Assembly (NCBI GenBank): GCA_943908475.1
Contig: CALTTG010000006.1
Span: 1 to 64,000 of the forward strand
Length of the DNA: 64,000 nt
Reading direction: 5' to 3'
DNA from: an uncultured Burkholderiales bacterium
Lineage (GTDB): Bacteria; Pseudomonadota; Gammaproteobacteria; Burkholderiales; Burkholderiaceae_C
Shown here one piece after another: positions 9,419-18,843 of this stretch; position 1 is the stretch's first letter; every line of letters begins with the position of its first letter. The notes beneath the pieces are model-generated. The model worked only from the letters and a program-made list of their open reading frames with translations, ran no database searches and had not been told where the DNA came from. The position numbers and the translations under genes are program-made.

Positions 9419-9732
9419 CCCCCGGCCCGAATGAAGCGGCCCGGCAAATTGCCGAGGAAACCCTGCGCACCCTCGGGCTTCGCGCGCCTCGGGTCATGGT
9501 GGAGGCCAACACCCTGGAGGCCCTGTTGTTCGCCACGGCCCATTCGAACTTGGTCACGCTCATTCCCTGTCAGACGCCCACGGCGCTGCTGCCGCCCGGG
9601 ATGGTCATGCGACACTTGCCTCAAGACATCATCAAGCGCCGCACCGCCCTGTTCCTGGGGCAGGGTTATGCATCGCCCGTGGCCGAGCGGGCCATGCAAC
9701 TGCTGAGAGAGCACCGCCACCCACCGCACTGA
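9412..9732 (+). pseudogene. LysR-type regulator, only the C-terminal effector-domain end remains
   Basis: About 105 codons match the last subdomain of a LysR substrate-binding domain: APGPNEAARQIAEETLRTLG, RVMVEANTLEALLFATAHSN, LVTLIP and a C-terminal stretch containing RTALFLGQGY. The helix-turn-helix and the first effector subdomain are absent. It abuts the truncated cytochrome gene head-on at about 9.41 kb. Both genes have lost their 5' parts at the same point, as expected from one deletion across a divergent LysR/target pair. Confidence 0.7.
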
Positions 9733-9744
9733 TGTGCTGAGGGC

Positions 9745-10788
9745 TCATCGGGCCTGCCGATCGCTCGAAGCCGGCCACGGCATACCGGCAAAGGTCTTGG
9801 CATGCAAGGAACTGCAGTACAGCCACTGATCGGTCTCCAAGACCTGCGTGATGAAGTGGAACCCGCCCGATCGATGTGACTGGAGGTTGGCCACCAGCTG
9901 GCCGTCGAGGTCAAACGCCAAGGCGATCGACGCATGGGCCACGGGCGTGGGCAGCCACCTGGCCAGCTGAATCACGACAAAGCGCAGGAACGGAAGTGGG
10001 GCCAGCAAGTCCAGCAATCGGTTGCGAGGGGCCGGGATCGCCACCCAGAAGCGGTCTCGTCCGTTGAAGCGCACGTTGTCGGGAAAGCCTGGCAAATCAT
10101 CCAGCCACACCTCGTGCTGACCGGCGCGGTCCCCCTTGAGCCAGAATCGGTGCACACGGTACATGCCGGTCTCCACGACCAGCACGTAGGCATCGTCAGG
10201 CCCCAAGGTCACCCCGTTGGCGAACTGCAGGTCGCGCATGAGCACACGGGTGCTGCCGTCGACCAGGTCATGGCAAAGCAGGCGGCCATGCCCACCGTGC
10301 TCGATCAGGTCCAGCTGATTGTTGGCCAGCGACCAACACGATGTCGCGTCAGAAAAGTAAACATACCGCCCCGTATGGTCAACGTCGAGGTCGTCGGCGA
10401 GGCCGAATGGCACCCCTTCTGCCTCGGTGGCGAGGACGGTGACGTGTCCGCCAGGGCTCACCTTCATGAGCCCGCGCTCGGCATCGCACACCAGCAAATC
10501 GCCGTTGGGGTGAAAACGCAACCCCAGTGGCCGGCCGCCCGTTCGGGTGAGCTCCCGGATTCGCTGCCCCTCCCGGGTGAACTGGACGATGCGGCCATCG
10601 TCGTACCCGCTGTACAGGGTGCCATCGCTGGCGATGGCCAGCGATTCGGGGCCCTCAGCGCCATCGACCTGGCCCATGGGCTTCAAGCGAGCGAGTGCCT
10701 CGTTCTTCTCGTAAGGCCCCGTCAAGCCTTGCGCCTTAGGAATGGGCCAAGACTTGGGTTGCCCCCAGCGGAACTTCACCGGGCTCAT
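9745..10788 (-). CDS. SMP-30/strictosidine-synthase-like beta-propeller hydrolase
   Basis: 347-residue six-bladed propeller of the gluconolactonase/strictosidine-synthase-like group, related to APMAP. Supporting blocks are LYSGYDDGRIVQFTREG, GRPLGLRFHPNGDLLVCDAE, FGLADDLDVDHTGRYVYFSD, MRDLQFANGVTLGPDD and LPGFPDNVRFN. A hydrophobic segment near LLDLLAPLPFLRFVVIQLA may associate with membrane. The ATG (10788) overlaps the stop of the upstream SDR gene as ATGA, so the two are translationally coupled. A lactonase or esterase role in the SDR pathway is likely; substrate unknown. Confidence 0.85.
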   Translation of the reverse strand: MSPVKFRWGQPKSWPIPKAQGLTGPYEKNEALARLKPMGQVDGAEGPESLAIASDGTLYSGYDDGRIVQFTREGQRIRELTRTGGRPLGLRFHPNGDLLVCDAERGLMKVSPGGHVTVLATEAEGVPFGLADDLDVDHTGRYVYFSDATSCWSLANNQLDLIEHGGHGRLLCHDLVDGSTRVLMRDLQFANGVTLGPDDAYVLVVETGMYRVHRFWLKGDRAGQHEVWLDDLPGFPDNVRFNGRDRFWVAIPAPRNRLLDLLAPLPFLRFVVIQLARWLPTPVAHASIALAFDLDGQLVANLQSHRSGGFHFITQVLETDQWLYCSSLHAKTFAGMPWPASSDRQAR

Positions 10789-11678
10789 GGCTGACGCTCC
10801 TTGCCGACCAATGATGCCCCCATGCTGTGGCGGCCAAAGGAGCGGCCCAGTGCCAGCACCTCGGCTTCGAGCTTGGGCACCGTCACGCGGGCCTGCCGCT
10901 TGACAAAGAACTCCCAGACCGGGCCCATGAAGAACTGCCGGATGGCGCCAATGGGGGCCAGCGCCCCAGGCACGTAGACCTTGCGCTGCCGTTTGGCGAT
11001 GGCGGTGCTCATGGCCTTCGTGCAGTCGTCGACCGTGCTCACCACGTTGAAGGGCCAGGGCAGGTGCTTGAGCGCGTCGTTGAAACTGGGCAGGTCTTTC
11101 AGGTTGTCCTTGACCATGTCGGTGCTGACCCAGGCTGGATAAGCCACGCCCACCTGAACGCCTTTGTGGGCCACCTCCAGCCGCAAGGCGCTGCCAAAGT
11201 GATCCACACCAATCTTGGAGGCGGCGTAGGCCGCCGTTCCGGGCACCGACTTCAAGGCGGCAGCCGAGGCCACCAGCAGGTAATAGCCCCGCGAATCGGT
11301 GATGGCGGGCAGGGTCGCGCTGACGGTCTGGATGACGCCAATGAGGTTGACCTCCACCGTCTTGCACAGCGCCTCCACCGGTGTCACGGCCACGGTCCCG
11401 TTGCTGGCAATGCCCGCATTGGCCACGACCACGTCCAGCCCACCCAGGTGCTGCACGCAGTGCGTCACGGCGTTCTTCACAGACACCTGGTCGGTCACAT
11501 CGCACTCGTGCCAGGTGTGCTGGGGCCCCAACTCCCTGGCCAGGTCACGAAGCAGGTCCGCCTCCAGCCCAACCAGGGCCACGGAAGCGCCCTGCTGTGC
11601 GAGGCGCTTGGCCAGCGCCGCACCGATGCCACGGGCGGCCCCGGTGATGAGAATTCGTGGATGCGGTGTTGAGCTCAT
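10785..11678 (-). CDS. Short-chain dehydrogenase/reductase
   Basis: 297-residue NAD(P)-dependent oxidoreductase. Rossmann TGAARGIGAALA at residues 12-23, VVANAGIAS, an active-site serine in VASAAALKSVPG and YAASK as the Tyr-x3-Lys pair. The C-terminal extension has a hydrophobic region (VYVPGALAPIGAIRQFFMG) as in retinol-dehydrogenase-like SDRs. Start chosen at the ATG giving MSSTPHPR; the frame is open 24 codons further upstream into the operator region. First gene of a coupled pair with the propeller hydrolase; a palindromic operator lies 34-53 nt upstream. Confidence 0.9.
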   Translation of the reverse strand: MSSTPHPRILITGAARGIGAALAKRLAQQGASVALVGLEADLLRDLARELGPQHTWHECDVTDQVSVKNAVTHCVQHLGGLDVVVANAGIASNGTVAVTPVEALCKTVEVNLIGVIQTVSATLPAITDSRGYYLLVASAAALKSVPGTAAYAASKIGVDHFGSALRLEVAHKGVQVGVAYPAWVSTDMVKDNLKDLPSFNDALKHLPWPFNVVSTVDDCTKAMSTAIAKRQRKVYVPGALAPIGAIRQFFMGPVWEFFVKRQARVTVPKLEAEVLALGRSFGRHSMGASLVGKERQP

Positions 11679-11711
11679 GGTGAAGTCGCAATGAAGTGCA
11701 CAAAGGGAATG

Positions 11712-11731
11712 TTGGTACAAAATTGTACCAA
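11712..11731. promoter_or_regulatory. Perfect palindromic operator candidate upstream of the SDR operon
   Basis: TTGGTACAA-AA-TTGTACCAA is a perfect 9-bp inverted repeat with a 2-nt spacer. It is followed at once by a third half-site (GCGTACCAA, ending at 11741). Size and symmetry suit a TetR-type dimer. It lies between the SDR operon and the truncated tetR remnant, the usual place for the regulator's own operator. Confidence 0.65.
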
Positions 11732-11811
11732 GGCGTACCAAATCTTGCACTCACGTCTTTCTCACCGTCAGTGATGCTGGCGACACAGGACCGCCTGTCA
11801 GCCACCGTCGG

Positions 11812-12094
11812 TCATGCACCTGGCTTCGAGTTGAGCAGTTTTTCCACTTGGTGGCGGCTGGCGCGAAGAATCTCTTTTTGGGCCTCCTCGGACTTGACCG
11901 CACGAGCCAGAATCACCGCGCCCACGGATTGAGCGATCACGGCCCAGGCCTCTTGCCGGTCGTGAAGCGCCTCATCCCAGACGGCGTGCAAGGCCTTGAG
12001 GCCATCCTCCACGATGGACTTCACCTCATCGGGCATCCGCGCCAGCTCAGAACCCATGGCCGGTAGCACACAGCCCATCTCCGGATGCGCCACA
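11812..12094 (-). pseudogene. TetR-family regulator truncated at its 5' end
   Basis: About 94 codons of the C-terminal ligand domain of a TetR protein remain (GCVLPAMGSELARMPDEVKS, AWAVIAQSVGAVILARAV, ending KLLNSKPGA). The whole HTH domain is missing: upstream of about 12094 the frame enters sequence belonging to an IS3-family fragment. Gene order (tetR remnant, palindrome, SDR operon, all minus strand) suggests it once repressed the SDR/propeller pair. With no DNA-binding domain it cannot do so now. Confidence 0.75.
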
Positions 12095-12099
12095 TGGGC

Positions 12100-12190
12100 T
12101 GATCTGATCCCATTTGCCGAGCCAGCCGCGTGATCGCAGACTGGATCGGTTTTTACAACCACCGCCGCCCACAACAGGCGCTGAGGTGTG
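12100..12190 (+). mobile_element. IS3-family transposase remnant (C-terminal scrap)
   Basis: A plus-strand frame reads RVIADWIGFYNHRRPQQAL, the highly conserved end of IS3-family DDE transposases (catalytic core C-terminus). The rest of the transposase is absent. The left edge, beginning TGATCTGATCCC, may be the IS boundary next to the broken tetR. No intact inverted-repeat pair or target duplication is visible, so this is a deletion residue, not an active element. Confidence 0.75.
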
Positions 12191-12215
12191 CTCAGCGACG
12201 GAGGAAGAGCTCACC

Positions 12216-14105
<1,890 letters not shown>

Positions 14106-14240
14106 GAATCAGACTCCAGACCAGTGAAGGCTTCATCCTAGGCGCATCAACGTGGATTTTTCATCTTTATGATGCATTGATTCGGTGATTTATTCCACGC
14201 AGCAAACTCAATGAAATCTCATTCCATTTAAAATCCTCAA

Positions 14241-14750
14241 ATGGATGAAAACACCCCTCTTGATGCCCTGGACCTGCAACTGCTGCGCTTGTTGCAGGCC
14301 GATGCGAGCGGGTCGATCCAGGCCCTGGCCGAGGCCACAGGGTCATCGGCCACCACCTGTCACCGTCGCATCAAGCGACTGGAAGACGAGGGCTACATCG
14401 AGCGTCGCGTGGCCCTGCTCTCGCTGGACCGGCTGAAACAAGCGCGCGCGGTGGGCCTTCAAGCGCTGGTGGAGGTCACGCTCGACCCACAGACCCAGGA
14501 CAACTTGGCCCGCTTCGAGGCTGCTGCGGTGGCAGACGCCGCGGTGCAACAGTGCTGGCGAACCTCACCGGGTCCTGATTTCTTCCTGGTGCTGGCACTG
14601 GACGACATGGACGACTACCACGCCGTGGGGCAGCGGCTGTTCACCGCCACCTTGAATGTGCGCAACGTTCGCACCTTCTTCGCCACGCGCCGGGCCAAAT
14701 GCCTGCCCGGCGTGCCCCTGCTGGGCGGGGGCGGGGTCACTGACCGCTGA
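14241..14750 (+). CDS. Lrp/AsnC family transcriptional regulator
   Basis: 169 residues. N-terminal HTH (about 8-60: LDLQLLRLLQADASGSIQAL, then SATTCHRRIKRLEDEGYI) and a RAM/AsnC ligand domain (about 75-150) with RTSPGPDFFLVLAL. It is divergent from glmS across an AT-rich 135-nt gap, a layout common in Burkholderiales, where it lies between glmS and glmU. The ATG is preceded directly by TAAAAT (14229-14234) and no Shine-Dalgarno, suggesting a very short or absent leader. Its 3' end overlaps the convergent DnaJ-domain gene by 14 nt. Confidence 0.93.
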   Translation: MDENTPLDALDLQLLRLLQADASGSIQALAEATGSSATTCHRRIKRLEDEGYIERRVALLSLDRLKQARAVGLQALVEVTLDPQTQDNLARFEAAAVADAAVQQCWRTSPGPDFFLVLALDDMDDYHAVGQRLFTATLNVRNVRTFFATRRAKCLPGVPLLGGGGVTDR

Positions 14751-15546
14751 GCTTCATGCTGAGCGCGGCATTCGGACGGGTGTCCAGCTTGAGGTCGACC
14801 GGATCGCCATCGAGCATGTGCCGCTTGGGAGGCGACAAGGCGGTGAGCACCGGGGCCGGGTCCACGGCCGATGACACCGTCGACGGCAAGGGCACAGGCT
14901 GGAACGAATCGGCATCGGGCAAGGTGTCGGCCAAGGATTTGCCGGATGCCTTGGCCAGCGCCACGGCCACCTCGGGATCCGAGGCCGCGGGCGGAATGGC
15001 CACTTGCGCCCCGCTGGTGCCCAAGTGCGCCGACAGGGTGCGCTCGGCATCCATCTGCTTGTTCATGTCCTGAATCAGCCAGCCCACGCCTGCCGCCACC
15101 CCCAGGGCCGCCAAGACCCCCAAGGGCACCAGACGCGACTTGCTCAGCCAGGGGTTGGTGACCGGTGCGGCCTTCAGGCCCGCCCAGTCGATGTCGTTGA
15201 ACGCATCAACTGGTGCCGCTGCGGCATCGGGGTCGAACGTGCTGCCCACCGACGAGAAATCAGCCGAGGAGTTACTCGACGCGGTGCGCTCCGCCCGGCG
15301 CGCACGCGTGTCCGCACGGGTTTGGGTCTTGAGGGCTTCGTCCTGCAAACCGGTGTCGTACTCAGCGCGCCGCAGGGGATCACTCAACACCTCGTAGGCC
15401 GCATTGAGCAGGGCCATGTCGGAGTTGGCGCCTTCAGACTGCCCGTGGCGATCAGGGTGCTGCTTGGCCGCCAAGGCGCGATAGGCCGCACGGATCACCT
15501 CCAGCGGCGCATCCCTGTTGACTTTGAGGCGTTCGTAATGGTCCAC
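14737..15546 (-). CDS. DnaJ (J-domain) protein with a single membrane segment
   Basis: 269 residues. J-domain at about 1-65 with the Hsp70-stimulating HPD in AAKQHPDRHG; the glycine/phenylalanine and zinc-finger regions of classical DnaJ are absent. A transmembrane helix follows at about residues 135-160 (LVPLGVLAALGVAAGVGWLI), then a low-complexity C-terminal part with no known domain. Orientation would leave the J-domain in the cytoplasm, recruiting DnaK to the membrane. It follows glmU by 72 nt on the same strand. Confidence 0.9.
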   Translation of the reverse strand: MDHYERLKVNRDAPLEVIRAAYRALAAKQHPDRHGQSEGANSDMALLNAAYEVLSDPLRRAEYDTGLQDEALKTQTRADTRARRAERTASSNSSADFSSVGSTFDPDAAAAPVDAFNDIDWAGLKAAPVTNPWLSKSRLVPLGVLAALGVAAGVGWLIQDMNKQMDAERTLSAHLGTSGAQVAIPPAASDPEVAVALAKASGKSLADTLPDADSFQPVPLPSTVSSAVDPAPVLTALSPPKRHMLDGDPVDLKLDTRPNAALSMKLSGQ

Positions 15547-15561
15547 GACAACGATTCCGGT

Positions 15562-15573
15562 TCAAACGTTTGA
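15562..15573. promoter_or_regulatory. 12-bp perfect palindrome TCAAACGTTTGA
   Basis: Perfect 12-bp palindrome 16 nt before the J-domain gene start and after the glmU stop. It may be an operator for separate control of the J-domain gene. No regulator is assigned. Confidence 0.3.
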
Positions 15574-15618
15574 TTGCCGATGTTACCGGCACCCGGGACC
15601 GCCCATCGCCCGGGTCAT

Positions 15619-17016
15619 TCAGGTTTTGGGTGTCTTTTTGGGGCGAACCCAGCCGCTGAGGCTGACCTGTTTGCCGCGAGCCACGGTCAATTGACCCGCT
15701 GGCGCGTCTTTGCTGAGGGTGCTGCCGCCGCCGATCGTGGCGCCATCGCCCAAGGTGATGGGCGCGATGAGCACGCAGTTCGACCCCACGTGCACATCGT
15801 TGCCAATGACCGTGCGGTGCTTGTTGGCCCCGTCGTAGTTGGCCGTGATGCTGCCGGCGCCGTAGTTCACACGCTCGCCCACGGTGGCGTCCCCCAGGTA
15901 GGCCAAGTGGTTGGCCTTGGCCCCGTCGGCCAGGGTGCTGTTCTTGACTTCCACGAAGTTGCCAATGTGCACCTCGCGGCCCAATTGAGCACCGGGGCGA
16001 AGCCGGGCAAAGGGGCCGATCAGAGAGCCCGCCCCCACGATGGCGCCGTCTTTGTCGCCATCGATGTGGGTGAAGGGATGGATGACGGCCCCGGCGTCGA
16101 TGCGGGCGTTGCGAATCACGCAGTTTGCGCCGATGCGCACCTCATCGCCCAACTGCACGCAGCCCTCGAACACGCAGTTCACGTCGATCTCGACATCACG
16201 GCCCACTTCCAGTGTGCCCCGCAAGTCGAAACGGGCGGGGTCAAGCAAGCGCACCCCGGCATCCATCAAGCGCGCGGCCTGAGCCTTTTGGTGGCGACGC
16301 TCCAGGTCGGCCAGCTGCGCAGGGCTGTTGACACCCAGCACTTCGACTTCGTCTCGCGGCTGCGTGGCCACCACGGCGACGCCATCGGCCACCGCACGGG
16401 CCACCACGTCGGTGAGGTAGTACTCGCCTTGGGCGTTGTCGTTGGTCAGGCCCGCGAGCGCCTGCTTGAGCCAGCGCGTGGGCGCCGCCATCATGCCGGT
16501 GTACACCTCGCAAATGGCGCGTTGCGCGTCACTGGCGTCTTTGTGTTCGACGATGGCGAGCACCTGGTCGCCTGCGGCGTTGCGCACGATGCGGCCGTAG
16601 CCGGTGGGGTCGGGCAAGGTGATGGTCAACAACGCCAAGCGTTCGCCAGCGCAGGCCTCCACCAACGCACGAGCGGTCGCCGCTTCAATCAGGGGCACGT
16701 CACCATTGAGGATGAGGGTGATGCCGTCGTCCGGCAGCACCGGCACCGCTTGCTGAACCGCATGCCCCGTGCCCAACTGAGGCTCTTGGCGCACGAAGCT
16801 CAGGGGTGCTTGGGCAAACTCGCCGCGCATGCGGGCTTCGACCTGATCGGCGCCATGGCCCGTGATGACGATGAGGCGCTGCGCATCGAGCGAGCCCGTG
16901 GTGCTCAACACATGCGACAGCATGGGGCGACCCGCGATGGCGTGCAGCACCTTGGGGCGAGACGACTTCATGCGGGTGCCTTTGCCCGCAGCCATGATCA
17001 CGATCGACAGCGACAT
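15619..17016 (-). CDS. glmU: Bifunctional GlcNAc-1-P uridyltransferase / GlcN-1-P acetyltransferase
   Basis: 465-residue cytosolic enzyme carrying out the last two steps to UDP-GlcNAc. N-terminal nucleotidyltransferase: MSLSIVIMAAGKGTRMKSSR (the GxGTRM loop), RPMLSHVL, and GTGHAVQQA. C-terminal left-handed beta-helix acetyltransferase from about residue 255: hexapeptide repeats, IGPFARLRPGA, KNSTLADGAKANHLAYLGD with the catalytic His, and NYDGANKHRT. Together with glmS it encloses the Lrp-type and J-domain genes. Nine nt downstream of the DUF4136-type lipoprotein gene and probably in one operon with it and ttcA. Confidence 0.97.
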   Translation of the reverse strand: MSLSIVIMAAGKGTRMKSSRPKVLHAIAGRPMLSHVLSTTGSLDAQRLIVITGHGADQVEARMRGEFAQAPLSFVRQEPQLGTGHAVQQAVPVLPDDGITLILNGDVPLIEAATARALVEACAGERLALLTITLPDPTGYGRIVRNAAGDQVLAIVEHKDASDAQRAICEVYTGMMAAPTRWLKQALAGLTNDNAQGEYYLTDVVARAVADGVAVVATQPRDEVEVLGVNSPAQLADLERRHQKAQAARLMDAGVRLLDPARFDLRGTLEVGRDVEIDVNCVFEGCVQLGDEVRIGANCVIRNARIDAGAVIHPFTHIDGDKDGAIVGAGSLIGPFARLRPGAQLGREVHIGNFVEVKNSTLADGAKANHLAYLGDATVGERVNYGAGSITANYDGANKHRTVIGNDVHVGSNCVLIAPITLGDGATIGGGSTLSKDAPAGQLTVARGKQVSLSGWVRPKKTPKT

Positions 17017-17025
17017 GAGTGAGAT

Positions 17026-17670
17026 TTATTTGGAGGGGGTGGAAGTGTCGACCAGCACGCGGCGGGGGCTGATGCCCGGCGCGGGAAAGTCCATCAATGC
17101 GGCGCGGAACAGCAGGGGCATGAGCGACTCAGACGCCATGCCCGCTTGTTGGTGACTGGCCGAGGTTTCGTACACGATCTGACCGGCCCGGCGGTCGCGC
17201 ATGAGCACGCTCACCTGCATGACCGAGCGCGGCGCGTCGAAATTCAGGCCCAAGCCAATGCCACTGCGGCCGCCCCACATGCCGCCAATGGACACATTGC
17301 CAAACAAGCGGCCGTCGTACGGGCGGTAATAGGGGTCGTCTCGGTAGCTGCTGATCAAGCGGGTTTGCATGGCGACCTGCACGAGCACATCGGCCTGATC
17401 GGCCGACGCCACCTTGACGAAACCCCGGGCCGCCAGCTCAGGCTCGGCCGCGGCCTCGACACGGGCTTGCTGCTCGGCCTGGGCTTGCTGGGATGGCAGG
17501 CGCTCGAACGCGTAGCGAGGGGTCTTGAGCGTCACCGGCCATTGACCATGGCTGGACACCTCGGTCGACAGCTGGCCCAAGGTGCTGCAGCCTTGCAGGC
17601 CCAAGGTGCCCAGCACGGCCACGCCGGTCAGCGCGGCGCCCAGGTGTCGAAGCGCGCTCCGCCGGGTCAT
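17026..17670 (-). CDS. DUF4136-type lipoprotein
   Basis: 214 residues. Lipoprotein signal: RR-containing n-region, hydrophobic stretch and lipobox LQGC at about residues 25-28, giving a membrane-anchored periplasmic protein. The remainder matches the DUF4136 pattern: TPRYAFERLP near the start, a Glu/Ala-rich helix, ADQADVLVQVAMQTR, a glycine-rich central strand and VYETSASHQQ. Function of the family is unknown. The start overlaps the ttcA stop (ATGA) and the stop is 9 nt before glmU, so it is translationally coupled to ttcA. Confidence 0.85.
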   Translation of the reverse strand: MTRRSALRHLGAALTGVAVLGTLGLQGCSTLGQLSTEVSSHGQWPVTLKTPRYAFERLPSQQAQAEQQARVEAAAEPELAARGFVKVASADQADVLVQVAMQTRLISSYRDDPYYRPYDGRLFGNVSIGGMWGGRSGIGLGLNFDAPRSVMQVSVLMRDRRAGQIVYETSASHQQAGMASESLMPLLFRAALMDFPAPGISPRRVLVDTSTPSK

Positions 17671-18701
17671 CGGGGAGCCGTGGGTGAGTCGGCGGGGTCG
17701 ACGTCGTCGGCACCGAACGCAGCGGGCGCTTTCTTGCCCAGCTTGATCGACCCCAGCGAGATGGTTTGTGCGCCGTGTGACGGGGTGCCACAGCCCTCGT
17801 CTTCGTCGAAGGCGATGTCACCGCCTGGCACGGGCGCCCCCGTGGCCTTGACGGTCTCGAAGGGGTAGAGCTGGCGGTCCATCAGGTGCGAGGGCACCAC
17901 ATTGGCCAGCGCGGTGAACATGTTGTCAACACGGCCTGGGAATTTGCGGTCCCACCCCTGGATCATCTCTTTCATGGCCTGGCGCTGCAGGCCGTCCTGG
18001 CTGCCGCACAGGTTGCACGGGATGATGGGGAACTCGCGGTGGGCGGCGAAGCGCTCGATGTCTTGCTCGCGGCAATAGGCCATGGGGCGGATCACGGTGT
18101 GCTCGCCGTTGTCGGTGACCATCTTGGCGGGCATGCCCTTCAGGCGCGAGTTGAAGAACATGTTCATCAACAAGGTTTCCAGGATGTCGTCCCGGTGGTG
18201 GCCCAGGGCGATCTTGGTGCACCCCAGTTCCTTGGCCACGCGGTACAAGATGCCCCGGCGCAGGCGCGAGCACAGGCTGCAGGTGGTCTTGCCCTCGGGG
18301 ATGACCTTCTTGACCACGCTGTAGGTGTCTTGCTCTTCGATGCGGAACGGCACGCCGACCTTGGTGAGGTACTCGGGCAGCACATGCTCCGGAAAACCCG
18401 GCTGCTTCTGGTCGAGGTTGACGGCCACCAGCTCGAAATTGATGGGCGCCCGGCGCTGCAGGTTCATCAAGATGTCGAGCATGGCATAGCTGTCTTTGCC
18501 ACCCGACATGCACACCATGACCTTGTCACCCTCTTCGATCATGTTGAAGTCGGTGATGGCCTGGCCCACTTCTCGGTGCAGGCGCTTGCTGAGCTTGTTC
18601 ATCTCGAAGGCATGGCGCTTGGCCGCCTTGAGTTGCTCATCGCTCAAAGCGTCAGGCGCAACCGCCTGGTTCAGGATTTGGGGGGAGACAGCGTCGTTCA
18701 T
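17667..18701 (-). CDS. ttcA: tRNA 2-thiocytidine(32) synthetase
   Basis: 344-residue PP-loop enzyme that thiolates C32 of certain tRNAs using ATP and a [4Fe-4S] cluster. The PP-loop SGGKDS is at residues 66-71, and the cluster cysteines are in CSLC (141-144) and CNLC (229-232). Other family blocks are GHHRDDILETLLMNMFFNSR and MPAKMVTDNGEHTVIRPM. Start placed at the ATG giving MNDAVSPQ; 37 open upstream codons are not family-like. First gene of an apparent ttcA-lipoprotein-glmU unit. Confidence 0.96.
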   Translation of the reverse strand: MNDAVSPQILNQAVAPDALSDEQLKAAKRHAFEMNKLSKRLHREVGQAITDFNMIEEGDKVMVCMSGGKDSYAMLDILMNLQRRAPINFELVAVNLDQKQPGFPEHVLPEYLTKVGVPFRIEEQDTYSVVKKVIPEGKTTCSLCSRLRRGILYRVAKELGCTKIALGHHRDDILETLLMNMFFNSRLKGMPAKMVTDNGEHTVIRPMAYCREQDIERFAAHREFPIIPCNLCGSQDGLQRQAMKEMIQGWDRKFPGRVDNMFTALANVVPSHLMDRQLYPFETVKATGAPVPGGDIAFDEDEGCGTPSHGAQTISLGSIKLGKKAPAAFGADDVDPADSPTAPR

Positions 18702-18843
18702 CCGGTGATTTTCGCCGATTGGCGTGGCTTGCGCCACCCAAACTGCCGGCCGGCCCCCTCCAGGCAGGGGAAGCCCCGATCGTGGCTGGGTCACAAACCG
18801 GAATAATTGCAACCATTAATCACGATTCATTCAGGAGAACCTC

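Noticed and set aside
9196..9732. A 178-codon plus-strand gene including the LysR part
   Set aside because: Only codons from about 9412 resemble LysR. The first part is antisense to the cytochrome remnant and has no homology-like features.
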